From: Brevundimonas huaxiensis
Lineage (GTDB): Bacteria; Pseudomonadota; Alphaproteobacteria; Caulobacterales; Caulobacteraceae
Assembly: GCF_014218725.1 (NCBI RefSeq)
Contig: NZ_JABBJE010000001.1
Coordinates: forward strand, 186,001 to 250,000
Length of the DNA: 64,000 bases
Direction of reading: 5' to 3'
Below, piece after piece: positions 15,248 through 24,790 of this stretch. The translations under genes were made by a program, and so were the position numbers. Below the pieces are notes generated by a model. That model had not been told where the DNA came from, made no database searches, and saw only the letters and a program-made list of their open reading frames with translations. The number at the start of each line of letters is the position of its first letter. The stretch's first letter is position 1.

Positions 15248-16438
15248 TTGAGCCACACAGACCTCGCCTCCTACGCCGAGCGCGCCGACCTGACCCAGGG
15301 CCGCCGCGTTTTCGAGCCCGCCAGCCGCACGCGCACCGCCTTTGCGCGGGACCGTGACCGCATCATCCATGCGACGGCGTTCCGGCGGTTGAAGGAGAAG
15401 ACCCAGGTCTTCGTGGCGCATGAGGGCGATCACTACCGCACCCGCCTGACCCATTCGCTGGAGGTGGCGCAGATCGCGCGGTCGCTGGCCCATGCGCTGA
15501 GGCTGGACGACGACCTGGCGGAAACCATCGCCCTGGCCCACGACCTGGGCCATCCGCCGTTCGCCCACGCCGGCGAGGACGAGTTGGTGGTGCAGATGCG
15601 CGACTATGGCGGGTTCGACCACAACGTCCAGAGCTTCCGCGTCGTGACCGAGCTGGAGAACCGCTATCCGCAGTTCGACGGGCTGAATCTGAGCTGGGAG
15701 ACGGTGGAGGGCGTCATCAAGCACAACGGCCCGGTATCGCACCGGCTGGACGAGCCGGCCTGGTCGGTCGTGCGCCCCTATGCGACCGGCGGCGAGGCGG
15801 GGTGGGACCTGCGGCTGGGGACGTTCGCCTCGCTGGAGGCCCAGTGTGCGGCCATCGCCGACGACATCGCCTATAACAATCACGACGTGGACGACGGGGT
15901 GCAGGCGGGTCTGATCACCCTGCGCGATCTGGGTCAGGTGCCGCTGATCGGCCCGATGTTGGCCGAGGTGCGCCGCGAATATCCCGACATCGACGACCGG
16001 ATGCTGCGCATCGAGGCGGTGCGGCGCATGATCGGCGTGATGGTCGAGGACGTGCTGGCCGAGACGGCGAGGCGGCTGGAGGAAGACCGGATCGTCACGA
16101 CCGAGGACGTGCGGATGGCCAAGCGCACAATGGTGGATTTCTCGCACGCCATGCACGTCGATCTGGCGGTGCTGAGGAAGTTCCTGTTCGAGCGGATGTA
16201 TCGCCACTATCGCGTCAACCGCACCCGCAGTCAGGCGCGGCGCGTGCTGTCGCAACTGTTCGAACTGTTCATGGCCGAGCCGGAGGTGATGCCGCCGGAG
16301 TGGGGCGAACCCGCCATGACCCCGGACAAGACACAGCGGGCGCGCGCCGTGTGCGACTACATCGCCGGCATGACCGACCGTTACGCCATAGAAGTGCACC
16401 AGAAGCTGTTCAGCCTCGACCTCGCCCTCGATCTGTGA
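15248..16438 (+). CDS. dgt: Deoxyguanosinetriphosphate triphosphohydrolase-like protein
   Basis: The 396-residue HD-domain protein has [15 protein letters not shown] and [20 protein letters not shown] (first His), [11 protein letters not shown] (the HD pair and a further His) and a late Asp region. Dgt-type enzymes cleave dNTPs to nucleoside and triphosphate. The open frame starts further upstream, but the TTG at 15248 gives an N-terminus of the expected length; there is no clear Shine-Dalgarno sequence, so the start is uncertain. argS commonly follows dgt in related genomes but here lies about 22 kb away. Confidence 0.92.
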   Translation: MSHTDLASYAERADLTQGRRVFEPASRTRTAFARDRDRIIHATAFRRLKEKTQVFVAHEGDHYRTRLTHSLEVAQIARSLAHALRLDDDLAETIALAHDLGHPPFAHAGEDELVVQMRDYGGFDHNVQSFRVVTELENRYPQFDGLNLSWETVEGVIKHNGPVSHRLDEPAWSVVRPYATGGEAGWDLRLGTFASLEAQCAAIADDIAYNNHDVDDGVQAGLITLRDLGQVPLIGPMLAEVRREYPDIDDRMLRIEAVRRMIGVMVEDVLAETARRLEEDRIVTTEDVRMAKRTMVDFSHAMHVDLAVLRKFLFERMYRHYRVNRTRSQARRVLSQLFELFMAEPEVMPPEWGEPAMTPDKTQRARAVCDYIAGMTDRYAIEVHQKLFSLDLALDL

Positions 16439-16514
16439 TTCGAAAGATGCACGCGGGGGCGTAGAGTGATCGTTCGGCGCGCCGATTCGCGCCGACAGAC
16501 GGCGGAGCGCGACC

Positions 16515-17294
16515 ATGTCCTTTGAAGACGACAACAAACCCGGCCGGGGCGCCTATACGCCGCCGACCGACGACGACCTGCCGTTCCGCCGCAACAGCTA
16601 TGACCCGCGCAGCGGCCGCAATGTCGGCTCGGGCGGGGGCAAGGCGCCGCCGGTGACATTGATCATCAGCGCGGTGGTCCTGCTGCTGCTGATCGTGGCG
16701 GTGATCTTCTTCTATCGCTCGGGCATGCGCGCCTCGACCGACGCGCCGCCGGCGGTGGGCCAGCCCGTCGGCGAGATGAAGACCGCCGCGCCCATCGACG
16801 CCCAGCCGATCGACCCGGCCGAGGGCGTGCGCGTCTATCGCGACGAGGCCGAGACGACCGATGCGCCGGTGACCTTCACTCCGCCTCCCGAGGCGCCCCA
16901 GCCGCGTCCGGCCGCGCCGCCGACCGCCGCACCGACCGGACAAGGCCTGCCGCCCGCCAATACGGCGACGCCGGCCGCGCCTGCGCCGCGTCCGACGACT
17001 CCGGCGCCCGCGCCCGTCGCTGCGCCGGCGACCAAGGCTCCGGCCGCGACCGGCGGATCGGCCTCGGTCCAGATCGGCGCCTTCTCCTCGACCGAGATCG
17101 CGGACCGTGAATACGCCGCCGTCGCCGGCCGCTTCGGCGCGTACGCCTCGGGCGCCGAAAAGCGCGTGACCGAAGTGACCTCGTCCAGCGGATCGACCCT
17201 GTACCGGACGGCCTTCTCAGGCCTGTCGCGCGAACGGGCGGTGGCCTTCTGCAATGCGCTGAAGGCGGCGGGCCGGGACTGCATCGTCCGGTGA
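16515..17294 (+). CDS. SPOR domain protein
   Basis: The 259-residue protein has a charged cytoplasmic N-terminus, one membrane helix (about 47-67), a long Pro/Ala-rich periplasmic linker and a C-terminal SPOR domain (SVQIGAFSSTEIADREYAAV to the end). SPOR domains bind denuded septal peptidoglycan. The gene is coupled to nagZ by a GTGA overlap and sits between dgt and nagZ, the conserved alphaproteobacterial position. It probably acts in cell division or cell wall remodelling. Confidence 0.92.
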   Translation: MSFEDDNKPGRGAYTPPTDDDLPFRRNSYDPRSGRNVGSGGGKAPPVTLIISAVVLLLLIVAVIFFYRSGMRASTDAPPAVGQPVGEMKTAAPIDAQPIDPAEGVRVYRDEAETTDAPVTFTPPPEAPQPRPAAPPTAAPTGQGLPPANTATPAAPAPRPTTPAPAPVAAPATKAPAATGGSASVQIGAFSSTEIADREYAAVAGRFGAYASGAEKRVTEVTSSSGSTLYRTAFSGLSRERAVAFCNALKAAGRDCIVR

Positions 17295-18340
17295 CGTCCG
17301 CCGCCATCTATGGCTGCCTGGGACATCGGCTGACGGAGGCCGAAAAGGCCTTCTTCGCCGAGGTCCGACCCTGGGGCTTCATCCTGTTCCGGCGCAATAT
17401 CGACACGCCGGAACAGGTGCGGGCCCTGACCGACGAACTGCGGGCGTCCATCGGCGATCCGGACGCGCCGATCCTGATCGACCAGGAAGGCGGTCGGGTC
17501 CAGCGGATGGGGCCGCCCCACTGGCCCAAATATCCGCCGGCCAACGCCTATCTGAAGGCGACGAACGAGTTGGCGCAGGCGCGTGAGCTGACGCGACTGG
17601 GCGCACGCCTGATGGCGCACGATCTGCGCGAGGTCGGGGTGACCGTCGACCTGCTGCCGGTGCTGGACGTGCCGATTCCCGGCGCCCACGACATCATTGG
17701 CGACCGCGCCTATGGCGTCGATCCCGAGACGGTCGCCGTGCTGGGCCGGGCGGCGGCGGAGGGGCTGCTGGCGGGCGGGGTTCTGCCCTGCATCAAACAC
17801 ATGCCGGGCCATGGCCGGGCCTTTGCGGACACGCACAAGGATCTGCCGACGGTTCACGCCGATCTGGACACGCTGGACGCCTGGGACTTTGCGCCGTTCA
17901 AGGCCCTGTCGGACATGCCGATCGGTATGACGGCGCATATCGTCTTTACCGCGATCGATCGCAAACATCCGGCGACGCAGTCGAAGAAGGCCATTCGCCT
18001 GATCCGCGAGCGGTTGGGATTCGGCGGCCTGCTGCTGTCCGACGATCTGGTGATGAACGCCCTTTCGGGCTCGTTGACCCAGCGCGCGCACAAGGCGCTG
18101 AAGGCGGGGTGCGATCTCGTCGTCCACTGGAACGGCGACATGGACGAAATGCGCCAGGTCGCCGAGGGCGTCGGGCCGCTGAAGGGCGGGGCGCGCCGAC
18201 GTGCGGACGCCGCGCTGGCCCGGATCGTGCGCACGCCCGAACCGCTGGATCCCGTCGCCGGGCACGACCGCTTCTTCAAGGCCATGGGCGGTCGCATGGA
18301 CGCCGCCAAGGGACCGGACGTGGGTGAGGCGCAGGCCTAA
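17291..18340 (+). CDS. nagZ: Beta-N-acetylhexosaminidase
   Basis: NagZ is a family 3 glycoside hydrolase that removes N-acetylglucosamine from muropeptides during peptidoglycan recycling in the cytoplasm. The 349-residue protein has LIDQEGGRVQR, KHMPGHGRAFADTH (the KH-x-PGHG-x(4)-D-[ST]-H motif with the catalytic His/Asp pair) and LLLSDDLVM with the nucleophile Asp. It starts with GTG inside the SPOR gene stop. The scpA start follows six bases after its own stop, so the operon continues. Confidence 0.95.
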   Translation: MTSAAIYGCLGHRLTEAEKAFFAEVRPWGFILFRRNIDTPEQVRALTDELRASIGDPDAPILIDQEGGRVQRMGPPHWPKYPPANAYLKATNELAQARELTRLGARLMAHDLREVGVTVDLLPVLDVPIPGAHDIIGDRAYGVDPETVAVLGRAAAEGLLAGGVLPCIKHMPGHGRAFADTHKDLPTVHADLDTLDAWDFAPFKALSDMPIGMTAHIVFTAIDRKHPATQSKKAIRLIRERLGFGGLLLSDDLVMNALSGSLTQRAHKALKAGCDLVVHWNGDMDEMRQVAEGVGPLKGGARRRADAALARIVRTPEPLDPVAGHDRFFKAMGGRMDAAKGPDVGEAQA

Positions 18341-18346
18341 AGACCT

Positions 18347-19165
18347 ATGACGGAGTCTTTCCAGCCCAATCTGGATTTCAACGCCGAGGAGGTCGAGGAG
18401 CGCGAGGCCTTCGTCGTCGATCTGGAAGGCTATGAGGGGCCGCTGCACGTCCTGCTGGCCCTGGCGCGAAACCAGAAGGTCGATCTGCTGAAGCTGTCGA
18501 TCACCCAGCTGGCGGAACAGTATCTGGCCTTCGTGCATGAGGCGCGCAGGCGTAACTTCGCCCTGGCGGCGGACTATCTGGTGATGGCGTCGTGGCTGGC
18601 CTATCTGAAGTCGCGGCTGCTGCTGCCGCGCACCGACAAGGGCAAGGCCGAAGAGCCGCCGGCCGAAGAGATGGCTGCCGCCCTGGCGTTCCGGCTGCAG
18701 AAGCTGGAGGTGATGCGAAAGGCCGTCGAACAGCTGATGGCCCGGCCCCAGCTGAAGCGCGACGTCTTCACACGCGGCGATCCCGAAGCGACGGTGATCG
18801 TGCCGTCGGACCGGATCGACGCCAGCCTGTACGAACTGATGAGCGCCTATGTGGTGCAGCGCCGGCGCGAGAAGGCCCGGCGCTACGCCCCCGGCCAGCG
18901 GGTCGAGGCCTTTCCATTGGAAGCCGCGCGCGACTGGCTGCGCGAGATCATGCCGAAGCTGGCCGACTGGACGCCGCTGGAACAGGTCGCGCCCCATCGT
19001 GAGGACGAGGAGGGGCCCAGCCAGGCCAGCTTTACGGCCTCGACCCTGTCGGCCAGTCTGGAGCTGGTGAAGGAAGGGGCGATGGACATCCGGCAGAGCG
19101 AAGCGTTCGCGGACTTGTATCTGAAGCGGCGCGGACCGGGCCAGCCGCTGGAGCTGACGCCGTGA
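18347..19165 (+). CDS. scpA: Segregation and condensation protein A
   Basis: ScpA is the kleisin subunit that bridges the heads of the SMC condensin. The 272-residue protein has the family start FVVDLEGYEGPLHVLLALARNQKVDL and the winged-helix C-terminus ending in FADLYLKRRG. It overlaps scpB by four bases (GTGA), as usual for this pair. Its place behind nagZ matches the conserved alphaproteobacterial gene order. Confidence 0.95.
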   Translation: MTESFQPNLDFNAEEVEEREAFVVDLEGYEGPLHVLLALARNQKVDLLKLSITQLAEQYLAFVHEARRRNFALAADYLVMASWLAYLKSRLLLPRTDKGKAEEPPAEEMAAALAFRLQKLEVMRKAVEQLMARPQLKRDVFTRGDPEATVIVPSDRIDASLYELMSAYVVQRRREKARRYAPGQRVEAFPLEAARDWLREIMPKLADWTPLEQVAPHREDEEGPSQASFTASTLSASLELVKEGAMDIRQSEAFADLYLKRRGPGQPLELTP

Positions 19166-19833
19166 GCGACCTCGCCTTCCAGCCCGACGAGGCCGAGATC
19201 GAGCGGCGAGTCGAAGCCCTGCTGTTCGCCGCCGCCGGGCCGTTGACGGCGGCCGAGATCGCCGCGCGCCTGCCCGAGAATTGCAATGTCGCCCGCGCCA
19301 TATCGGGTCTGCGCGCCCGCTATGAGGGGCGGGGGGTCGAGCTGGAGTGCGTCGCCGACCGCTGGCGCTTTCGCACCGCGCCGGACCTGGCCTTCATGAT
19401 GACGCAGGAGCGCGAGGAGCCGCGCCGTCTGTCCAAGGCCGCGCTGGAGACGCTGGCGATCATCGCCTATCACCAGCCCGTCACCCGCGCCGAGATCGAG
19501 AGCGTGCGCGGCGTCAGCATCTCCAAGGGCACGCTGGACCTGCTGCTGGAGATGGGGTTCGTGCGGCTGCGCGGGCGCCGGCGCACGCCGGGACGGCCCG
19601 TCACCTATGCGACGACCGACCGGTTCCTGGAGCATTTCGGCCTGGCGACCCTGTACGACCTGCCGGGCGTGCAGGAGATGAAGGCGGCGGGCCTGCTCGA
19701 TCTGTCGCTGCCGGTCGGGTTCGAGGTGCCGGACCCCACCCGTGCGTCGGAGGTGGACGACGAGGACGGCACCCTGCCGCTGGACGACGAGGCGCCCGAG
19801 TTCGCCCAGGATTTCGTCGGCGAACGAAGCTGA
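19162..19833 (+). CDS. scpB: Segregation and condensation protein B
   Basis: ScpB forms paired winged helices that bind ScpA in the SMC condensin complex. The 223-residue protein shows RVEALLFAAAGPLTAAEIAARLP at the start, then LETLAIIAYHQPVTRAEIE and LRGRRRTPGRPVTYATT, all typical. It starts with GTG within the scpA stop. In many relatives tatABC follow; here the next gene is a histidine kinase 51 bases downstream. Confidence 0.95.
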   Translation: MSDLAFQPDEAEIERRVEALLFAAAGPLTAAEIAARLPENCNVARAISGLRARYEGRGVELECVADRWRFRTAPDLAFMMTQEREEPRRLSKAALETLAIIAYHQPVTRAEIESVRGVSISKGTLDLLLEMGFVRLRGRRRTPGRPVTYATTDRFLEHFGLATLYDLPGVQEMKAAGLLDLSLPVGFEVPDPTRASEVDDEDGTLPLDDEAPEFAQDFVGERS

Positions 19834-19884
19834 CCCAGCGTGATGTTCACGCCGTCTTAGTCTGCGCGCCGTAAGCCAGACCGT

Positions 19885-21495
19885 ATGAGTGGCGTGACAT
19901 CGAAGACGGGTTGGCGGGCGTGGAGCACGTTCAGGATCGCAATGATCCTGATGCTGTCGTCCATTGTCGGCATGGCCGGGGTTCTGGCCATCGTCAGCCG
20001 CGGCATCGACGCCCACCAAGCCAGCAAGGAAGAAGGTCTGGTGCGGCTGCGTCTGACGCGCGCGCTGGAGACCATTGGCGAAAACCTGACCACCGCCTCG
20101 GTCTGGGACGAGGCCGTCGATCGGATGACGGCGGGCGACGTGGCCTGGTACGACCGCAACTTCGGCGCCTTCTACGCCGCGCAGCACAAGCATCAGTTCA
20201 CCCTCGGCTATGACGGGACCGGGCGGCTGTTTCGCATCAGCACCCTGGGCCGACCGGCCGAGGCGCAGGTTGGCCAGCCATTTGGCCAGGCGGCCCGTCC
20301 GCTGATCGACGCGCTCAGGGCCCAGGCCGCCGGGCGCGACCGATCGGTCACGGCGGATGCCGGGGTGCATCTGAAGGCGGCGTTCGTTCGCGTCGACGAC
20401 GACGTCTATGTGCTGGGGGCCTCGACCGTGGTGCGGCATACGGCGGGCGGATCGACGCCGGCGTCCGATCCGGTGGTCGCGTCGTTCAAACCGTTCGCCG
20501 GCGAGCTGGAGCCGTTGAAGACGAGGCTGGCGCTGGATCGGATTCACTTCCAGCCCGGCGAGGCGGAGCCGCCCAAAGGCATGGTCGGCGTCGATGTGCG
20601 CGATGTCGGCGGCGCCCTGTTGGGCCGAGTTGTCTGGGCGCCGGAAAAGCCCGGCTATCAGATCCTGACCAAGGCCGGGCCGCTGCTGCTGCTGCTGTTC
20701 ATCGTGCTGCTGATCGGCACGGGGTCGCTGCTGTGGAACACGACGGCGGACGTGCGGCGCCTCAAAGCCTCGGAGGTCGCCCTGTCCGCGGCGCTGGAGC
20801 GGGCCGAGGCGGCGAACCGGGCCAAGACGCGGTTCCTGTCCAACGTCAGTCACGAACTGCGCACGCCCCTGAACGGGGTTCTGGGCATGGCCGAGATCAT
20901 CGGGGCCGATCTGGTGACGCCGCAGCAGCGCGAGCGGCTGGAAATCCTGAAGGCGTCGGGACGTCAGCAACTGAGGCTGGTCGAGGAGCTGCTAGACGTG
21001 GTGCGGCTGCGCGACGGGGCCGTGGCGCTGGAGACCCGGCCGTTCCGGCCCGACAACCTGCTGCGGCGGGTCGCCAACGACTTCCGGGGCGCGGCCGAGG
21101 CCAAGGGGCTGAAGATTTCGGTCGAGGCGGCCGAAGGCGAGTGGCTGGGCGACCCGGTTCATGTCGAAAAGCTGATGGCGGCGCTGACGGACAATGCGGT
21201 GCGATTCACGCGCACCGGCGGCGTGATGCTGCGCGCGGTCGCGCGCGCGGGCGCGGGCCTGGCGTTGGAGGTCGAGGACACGGGGCCGGGCATGGAGCCG
21301 GGGGAGGCGGCGCGCCTGTTCGAGGCCTTCACACAGGGCGATGAAAGCGCGACGCGCACCGCTGAAGGGCTGGGACTGGGATTGACGGCGGCGCACGGTC
21401 TGGCGGCCCTGATGGGCGGCAAGATCGAGATCGTCACCGCGCCCGGCGCCGGCAGCACCTTCCGCGTCGTCTTGCCTTTGGAGGCGGTCGCCTAG
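19885..21495 (+). CDS. CHASE4-type sensor histidine kinase
   Basis: The 536-residue membrane kinase has a helix at about 17-38, a periplasmic region with the CHASE4-like words SVWDEAVD and WYDRNFG (70-95), a second helix at about 264-284 and HisKA with [10 protein letters not shown] (His323). A full HATPase_c domain follows (N box at Asn437, DTGPGM 465-470, GLGLGL 495-500). There is no receiver domain and no adjacent response regulator, so its partner is unknown. Its stop shares the CTAG tetranucleotide with the convergent ispH stop. Confidence 0.9.
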   Translation: MSGVTSKTGWRAWSTFRIAMILMLSSIVGMAGVLAIVSRGIDAHQASKEEGLVRLRLTRALETIGENLTTASVWDEAVDRMTAGDVAWYDRNFGAFYAAQHKHQFTLGYDGTGRLFRISTLGRPAEAQVGQPFGQAARPLIDALRAQAAGRDRSVTADAGVHLKAAFVRVDDDVYVLGASTVVRHTAGGSTPASDPVVASFKPFAGELEPLKTRLALDRIHFQPGEAEPPKGMVGVDVRDVGGALLGRVVWAPEKPGYQILTKAGPLLLLLFIVLLIGTGSLLWNTTADVRRLKASEVALSAALERAEAANRAKTRFLSNVSHELRTPLNGVLGMAEIIGADLVTPQQRERLEILKASGRQQLRLVEELLDVVRLRDGAVALETRPFRPDNLLRRVANDFRGAAEAKGLKISVEAAEGEWLGDPVHVEKLMAALTDNAVRFTRTGGVMLRAVARAGAGLALEVEDTGPGMEPGEAARLFEAFTQGDESATRTAEGLGLGLTAAHGLAALMGGKIEIVTAPGAGSTFRVVLPLEAVA

Positions 21496-22463
21496 GCCGT
21501 CAGCAGGCGCGGCAGTTTGAAGGTGACGGTTTCGCGGGCGCCGTCGTCTTCGGTCACAGTGGCGTCGAAGCGCGCCCGGATGGCGTCGACCAGGGCCTCG
21601 ATCAGCGGCTCGGGGGCCGAGGCGCCGGCGGTGACGCCGACGGTGTTCACACCGTTGAACCAGGACCAGTCCACCTGGGACGCATCGTCGACCAGATAGG
21701 CGGCCGGGGCGCCGGCGCGCATCGCGACCTCGACCAGGCGCACGGAATTGGACGAGTTCTTGGATCCGACGACCAGCACGAGGTCGCAGCCCTCGCCCAG
21801 CGCCTTGACGGCGTCTTGGCGATTGGTCGTCGCGTAGCAGATGTCTTCCTTGTGCGGATCGGGCAGTTCGGGGAAGCGGCGCTTCAGCACCTTCAGGATG
21901 CCCGCCGTGTCGTCTACCGACAGGGTGGTCTGGGTCGCATAGGCGAGGGGCGCGTCGCCGGGGCGTTCGAACGATTCGGCGTCGGCCTCGGTCTCGACCA
22001 GGGTGATGGCGCCAGGCGGCAACTGGCCCAGGGTGCCGACGACCTCGGGGTGGCCTGCGTGGCCGATCAGGATGATGTGGCGGCCGGCCGCATGATGACG
22101 TTCGGCTTCAACATGGACCTTGGACACCAGGGGGCAGGTCGCGTCCAGGAAGACCAGTTCGCGCGCCCGCGCCGTCGCCGGCACGGACTTGGGCACCCCG
22201 TGGGCCGAGAAGACGACCGGCCGGTCGTCGGGGCATTCATCCAGTTCCTTGACGAAGACGGCGCCCATGGCCTTCAGGCGCTCGACCACATGTTTGTTGT
22301 GGACGATCTCGTGGCGCACATAGACGGGGGCGCCGAACTTTTCGATCGCGCGCTCGACGATCTGGATCGCGCGATCGACCCCGGCGCAAAAGCCCCGCGG
22401 GGTGGCCAACCGCACCAAAAGCGGGCGAAGCGGAGCGTTGGGGACAGGAACATGCGCATTCAT
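21492..22463 (-). CDS. ispH: 4-hydroxy-3-methylbut-2-enyl diphosphate reductase
   Basis: IspH is the last enzyme of the non-mevalonate isoprenoid pathway and uses a 4Fe-4S cluster. The 323-residue protein has the three cluster cysteines in [21 protein letters not shown] and [11 protein letters not shown]. It also has the substrate motifs [21 protein letters not shown] and SKNSSNS. It is a single gene, convergent with the histidine kinase and divergent from atpI. Confidence 0.96.
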   Translation of the reverse strand: MNAHVPVPNAPLRPLLVRLATPRGFCAGVDRAIQIVERAIEKFGAPVYVRHEIVHNKHVVERLKAMGAVFVKELDECPDDRPVVFSAHGVPKSVPATARARELVFLDATCPLVSKVHVEAERHHAAGRHIILIGHAGHPEVVGTLGQLPPGAITLVETEADAESFERPGDAPLAYATQTTLSVDDTAGILKVLKRRFPELPDPHKEDICYATTNRQDAVKALGEGCDLVLVVGSKNSSNSVRLVEVAMRAGAPAAYLVDDASQVDWSWFNGVNTVGVTAGASAPEPLIEALVDAIRARFDATVTEDDGARETVTFKLPRLLTA

Positions 22464-22714
22464 GGCGGCGAACCTAGTCGTTTGCGGCGCTGACCGCCAT
22501 CGGAGCCGATGGGCGGATGCGACGGATTCTGTCGCCCGCAGCAGCGGCGCATCGTCACGGCGGGCGGGCGCGAATGGAAAGTCGATATTCTACAATGTCT
22601 TAGGCTATGATCACGACGCCTTGACCTGTAGGCCGCTCACGATTAGTTTCCGCGCCGAATTCAGACCCGTCCGGACGCACCGTCTGGACGCCGAACGCAC
22701 AGGTCCTATCCCCC

Positions 22715-23074
22715 ATGTCGGAATCGCGCGAAGAGGCGATCAAACGCCTCCAAGACAGCGCATCCGCATTGGAGGCGCGGACCACGGCGGAGAAATCCGC
22801 CGAACTGACCGGCCATCAGGTGTCGGGTCAGGCCTACAAGATCATCGCCGAACTTCTCGGCGGCGTCTTCGTGGGACTGGCGTTCGGAGCGATCGCAGAC
22901 TGGGCCCTCGGGACCCGTCCGTGGGGTTTGATCGGCGGGGTCCTTCTGGGCTTCGCCTTGTCGATTTACATGGCGCGTCGCACAGCCAACCGGCTGATGG
23001 CGCAGGCCAAGGCGCAAGGGACGACGGCTCCGGCCGAGCCCTACGTCGAGGCCGACGAAGACGGGGAACGATAG
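22715..23074 (+). CDS. atpI: ATP synthase protein I
   Basis: The 119-residue AtpI has an N-terminal charged stretch and two membrane helices (about residues 46-66 and 72-92). It has the conserved GGVFVGLAFGAIADWALGTRPWG segment of alphaproteobacterial AtpI, which assists assembly of the c-ring. It is the first gene of the F0 operon. The 251-base spacer upstream (22464-22714) contains AT-rich sequence near 22580-22650 and a TCCGGACG/GTCTGGA hairpin near 22668-22688, and should hold the operon promoter. Confidence 0.9.
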   Translation: MSESREEAIKRLQDSASALEARTTAEKSAELTGHQVSGQAYKIIAELLGGVFVGLAFGAIADWALGTRPWGLIGGVLLGFALSIYMARRTANRLMAQAKAQGTTAPAEPYVEADEDGER

Positions 23075-23080
23075 GGCTTC

Positions 23081-23866
23081 ATGGCCGATCCGATTCATCA
23101 GTTTGCGATTCAAAAGGTCGTCGACCTTGGCGACGTCACCCTGCCTGTGCTGGGGACGGTCGATCTGGCGATCACCAACTCGCACATCGCCATGACGGTC
23201 GCCTTCGTGCTGATCGTCGGCTTCCTGGCCGCCGTGACCGCGAACGCCCAGGTCGTGCCCGGCCGGCTCCAAGCCGCCGGCGAGGGCCTGTTCGGCCTGA
23301 TCGACAATCTGGCCGATTCCATCATCGGTCACGAAGGCCGCAAGTATTTCCCGTTCATCTTCACCCTGTTCATCCTGATCCTGGGCATGAACATCCTGGG
23401 TCTGTTCCTGACCTTCACGGCGACCTCGCAGCTGGCGATCACCGCCACCTTCGCCCTGATCACCTTCGGTCTGGTGCTGGTCGTCGGCTTCGCCAAGAAC
23501 GGTCTGGGCTTCTTCAAGCTGTTCTGGCCGATGGGCGCGCCGCTGGCGCTGCGCCCGGTGGTCGGCCTGATCGAGTTCGTGTCCTTCCTGCTTCGCCCGT
23601 TCACCCTGGCGCTGCGTCTGTTCGGCAACATGCTGGGCGGTCACGTCGCGCTGAAGATCTTCGCCGGCTTCGTCGTGTCGCTGGGCCTTCTGGGCCTGGG
23701 CGGCGGCATCGGTCTGCTGGCCTTCCCGGTCGCGGCCCTGTCGCTGGGCATGGTCGTCGCCCTGACCGCTCTGGAGTTCCTGGTGGCCTTCCTCCAGGCC
23801 TTCGTCTTCGCCGTTCTGGCCTGCATCTATCTGAACGATGTGGTCAACCTGGACCACGCCCACTAA
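23081..23866 (+). CDS. atpB: F0F1 ATP synthase subunit a
   Basis: The 261-residue subunit a has about six helices. It carries the essential arginine in the FTLALRLFGNMLGGH motif of the fifth helix, and polar residues of the proton channel in the last helices (FVFAVLACIYLNDVV). It forms the stator proton path beside the c-ring. It follows atpI by six bases and precedes atpE. Confidence 0.96.
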   Translation: MADPIHQFAIQKVVDLGDVTLPVLGTVDLAITNSHIAMTVAFVLIVGFLAAVTANAQVVPGRLQAAGEGLFGLIDNLADSIIGHEGRKYFPFIFTLFILILGMNILGLFLTFTATSQLAITATFALITFGLVLVVGFAKNGLGFFKLFWPMGAPLALRPVVGLIEFVSFLLRPFTLALRLFGNMLGGHVALKIFAGFVVSLGLLGLGGGIGLLAFPVAALSLGMVVALTALEFLVAFLQAFVFAVLACIYLNDVVNLDHAH

Positions 23867-23924
23867 AGGGCCGGACCAGTCTCTTCACCCCAACCACCAA
23901 CGACTTTAATCTAGGAATACAATC

Positions 23925-24149
23925 ATGGACGCTGAAGCCGCGAAGTACATCGGCGCTGGTCTCGCCACCCTGGGCATGATCGGTTCGGCCCTGGGCGTGG
24001 GCAACATCTTCGGCAACTTCCTTGCCGGCGCCCTGCGCAACCCGTCGGCCGCCGCCGGCCAAGTCGGCAACCTGTTCGTCGGCGCCGCTCTGGCCGAAGC
24101 CCTGGGCATCCTGGCCTTCGTGCTCGGCATCCTGATGATCTTCGGCTGA
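23925..24149 (+). CDS. atpE: F0F1 ATP synthase subunit c
   Basis: The 74-residue hairpin protein has two helices joined by the polar loop RNPSA. The proton-binding acid is the Glu in ALAEALGI of the second helix. The start is preceded by AGGA with an AT-rich leader (23915-23924), consistent with strong translation for the multi-copy ring. A strong hairpin follows the stop (24164-24188). Confidence 0.96.
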   Translation: MDAEAAKYIGAGLATLGMIGSALGVGNIFGNFLAGALRNPSAAAGQVGNLFVGAALAEALGILAFVLGILMIFG

Positions 24150-24163
24150 TATCAGTCGATCAC

Positions 24164-24188
24164 GGCGCGCGGGGTTCGCCCGCGCGCC
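24164..24188 (+). promoter_or_regulatory. Strong hairpin between atpE and the b' gene
   Basis: GGCGCGCGGG and CCCGCGCGCC form a perfect 10-base stem with loop GTTCG, 15 bases after the atpE stop. No T-run follows, so it is not a standard terminator. It may protect the atpE message from 3' decay or reduce read-through, giving more subunit c than b subunits. Confidence 0.65.
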
Positions 24189-24217
24189 GCTTCATCTGAT
24201 CCTGCAGTAGACGGTTC

Positions 24218-24790
24218 ATGGCCAGCACCCACACCATCGACGCGGTCCCGCCTTCGGTCGAAGCGGACCTGCACGCCGAGACGGCGACCCCCGCCGAGCA
24301 CGGCTCGGGCGGCCTGCCGCAATTCCAGTTCGAACACTGGGCGGGCCAGATCGGCTATCTGCTGATCCTGTTCGTCATTCTGTATGTTCTGGTTTCCAAG
24401 GTCTTCGCGCCACGCCTTCGCAAGGTGATGGACGAACGGGCCGACACCATTTCCACCGCCGTCGCGACCGCGCGCCAGGTTCAGGCCGAAGCCGCCGAAC
24501 AGGCCGCCCAGGCTCAGGCCGAAGTCGCCAAGGCTCGCGCTGACGCCCGCGCCACGGCCGCCGCCGCCAAGGCGCGCGTGACCGAAGAAGCGAACGCCCG
24601 TCAGGCCGCCGAAGAAGCCGTGGTCAACGCCCGCATCGCCGAGGCGGAAGCTTCGATCGGCAAGACCCGCGACGCCGCCATGGCCAATGTCTCCACCATC
24701 GCCTCCGACACGACCGCCGCCATGGTCGAACGTCTGACCGGCAAGGCCGCGACCGCCGCCGAGCTGGCCGCCGTCAAGGGAGCCGCCTGA
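24218..24790 (+). CDS. F0F1 ATP synthase subunit b'
   Basis: The 190-residue protein has an N-terminal extension of about 40 residues, a membrane helix at about 46-66 (IGYLLILFVILYVLVSKVF) and a long charged alanine-rich helix. This is the form of the b' stator subunit in photosynthetic bacteria and alphaproteobacteria. It pairs with subunit b, whose gene follows with a one-base overlap (TGATG). Confidence 0.92.
   Translation: MASTHTIDAVPPSVEADLHAETATPAEHGSGGLPQFQFEHWAGQIGYLLILFVILYVLVSKVFAPRLRKVMDERADTISTAVATARQVQAEAAEQAAQAQAEVAKARADARATAAAAKARVTEEANARQAAEEAVVNARIAEAEASIGKTRDAAMANVSTIASDTTAAMVERLTGKAATAAELAAVKGAA

Noticed and set aside
16835..18997. Minus-strand frame of about 720 codons over the SPOR, nagZ and scpA genes
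   Set aside because: Its composition is rich in Arg, Gln and His with no recognisable motif, and three conserved genes occupy the plus strand.
18883..20970. Minus-strand frame of about 695 codons over scpA, scpB and the histidine kinase
   Set aside because: It is antisense to three genes with clear motifs and has no domain of its own.
22464..22714. Search for a tRNA or small RNA in the ispH-atpI spacer
   Set aside because: No cloverleaf or T-loop sequence is present. The spacer looks like promoter sequence with one short stem.
22402..23979. Plus-strand frame of about 525 codons across the atpI and atpB region
   Set aside because: It is out of frame with atpI and atpB, which are certain, and the product is Arg/Gly/Pro low-complexity.
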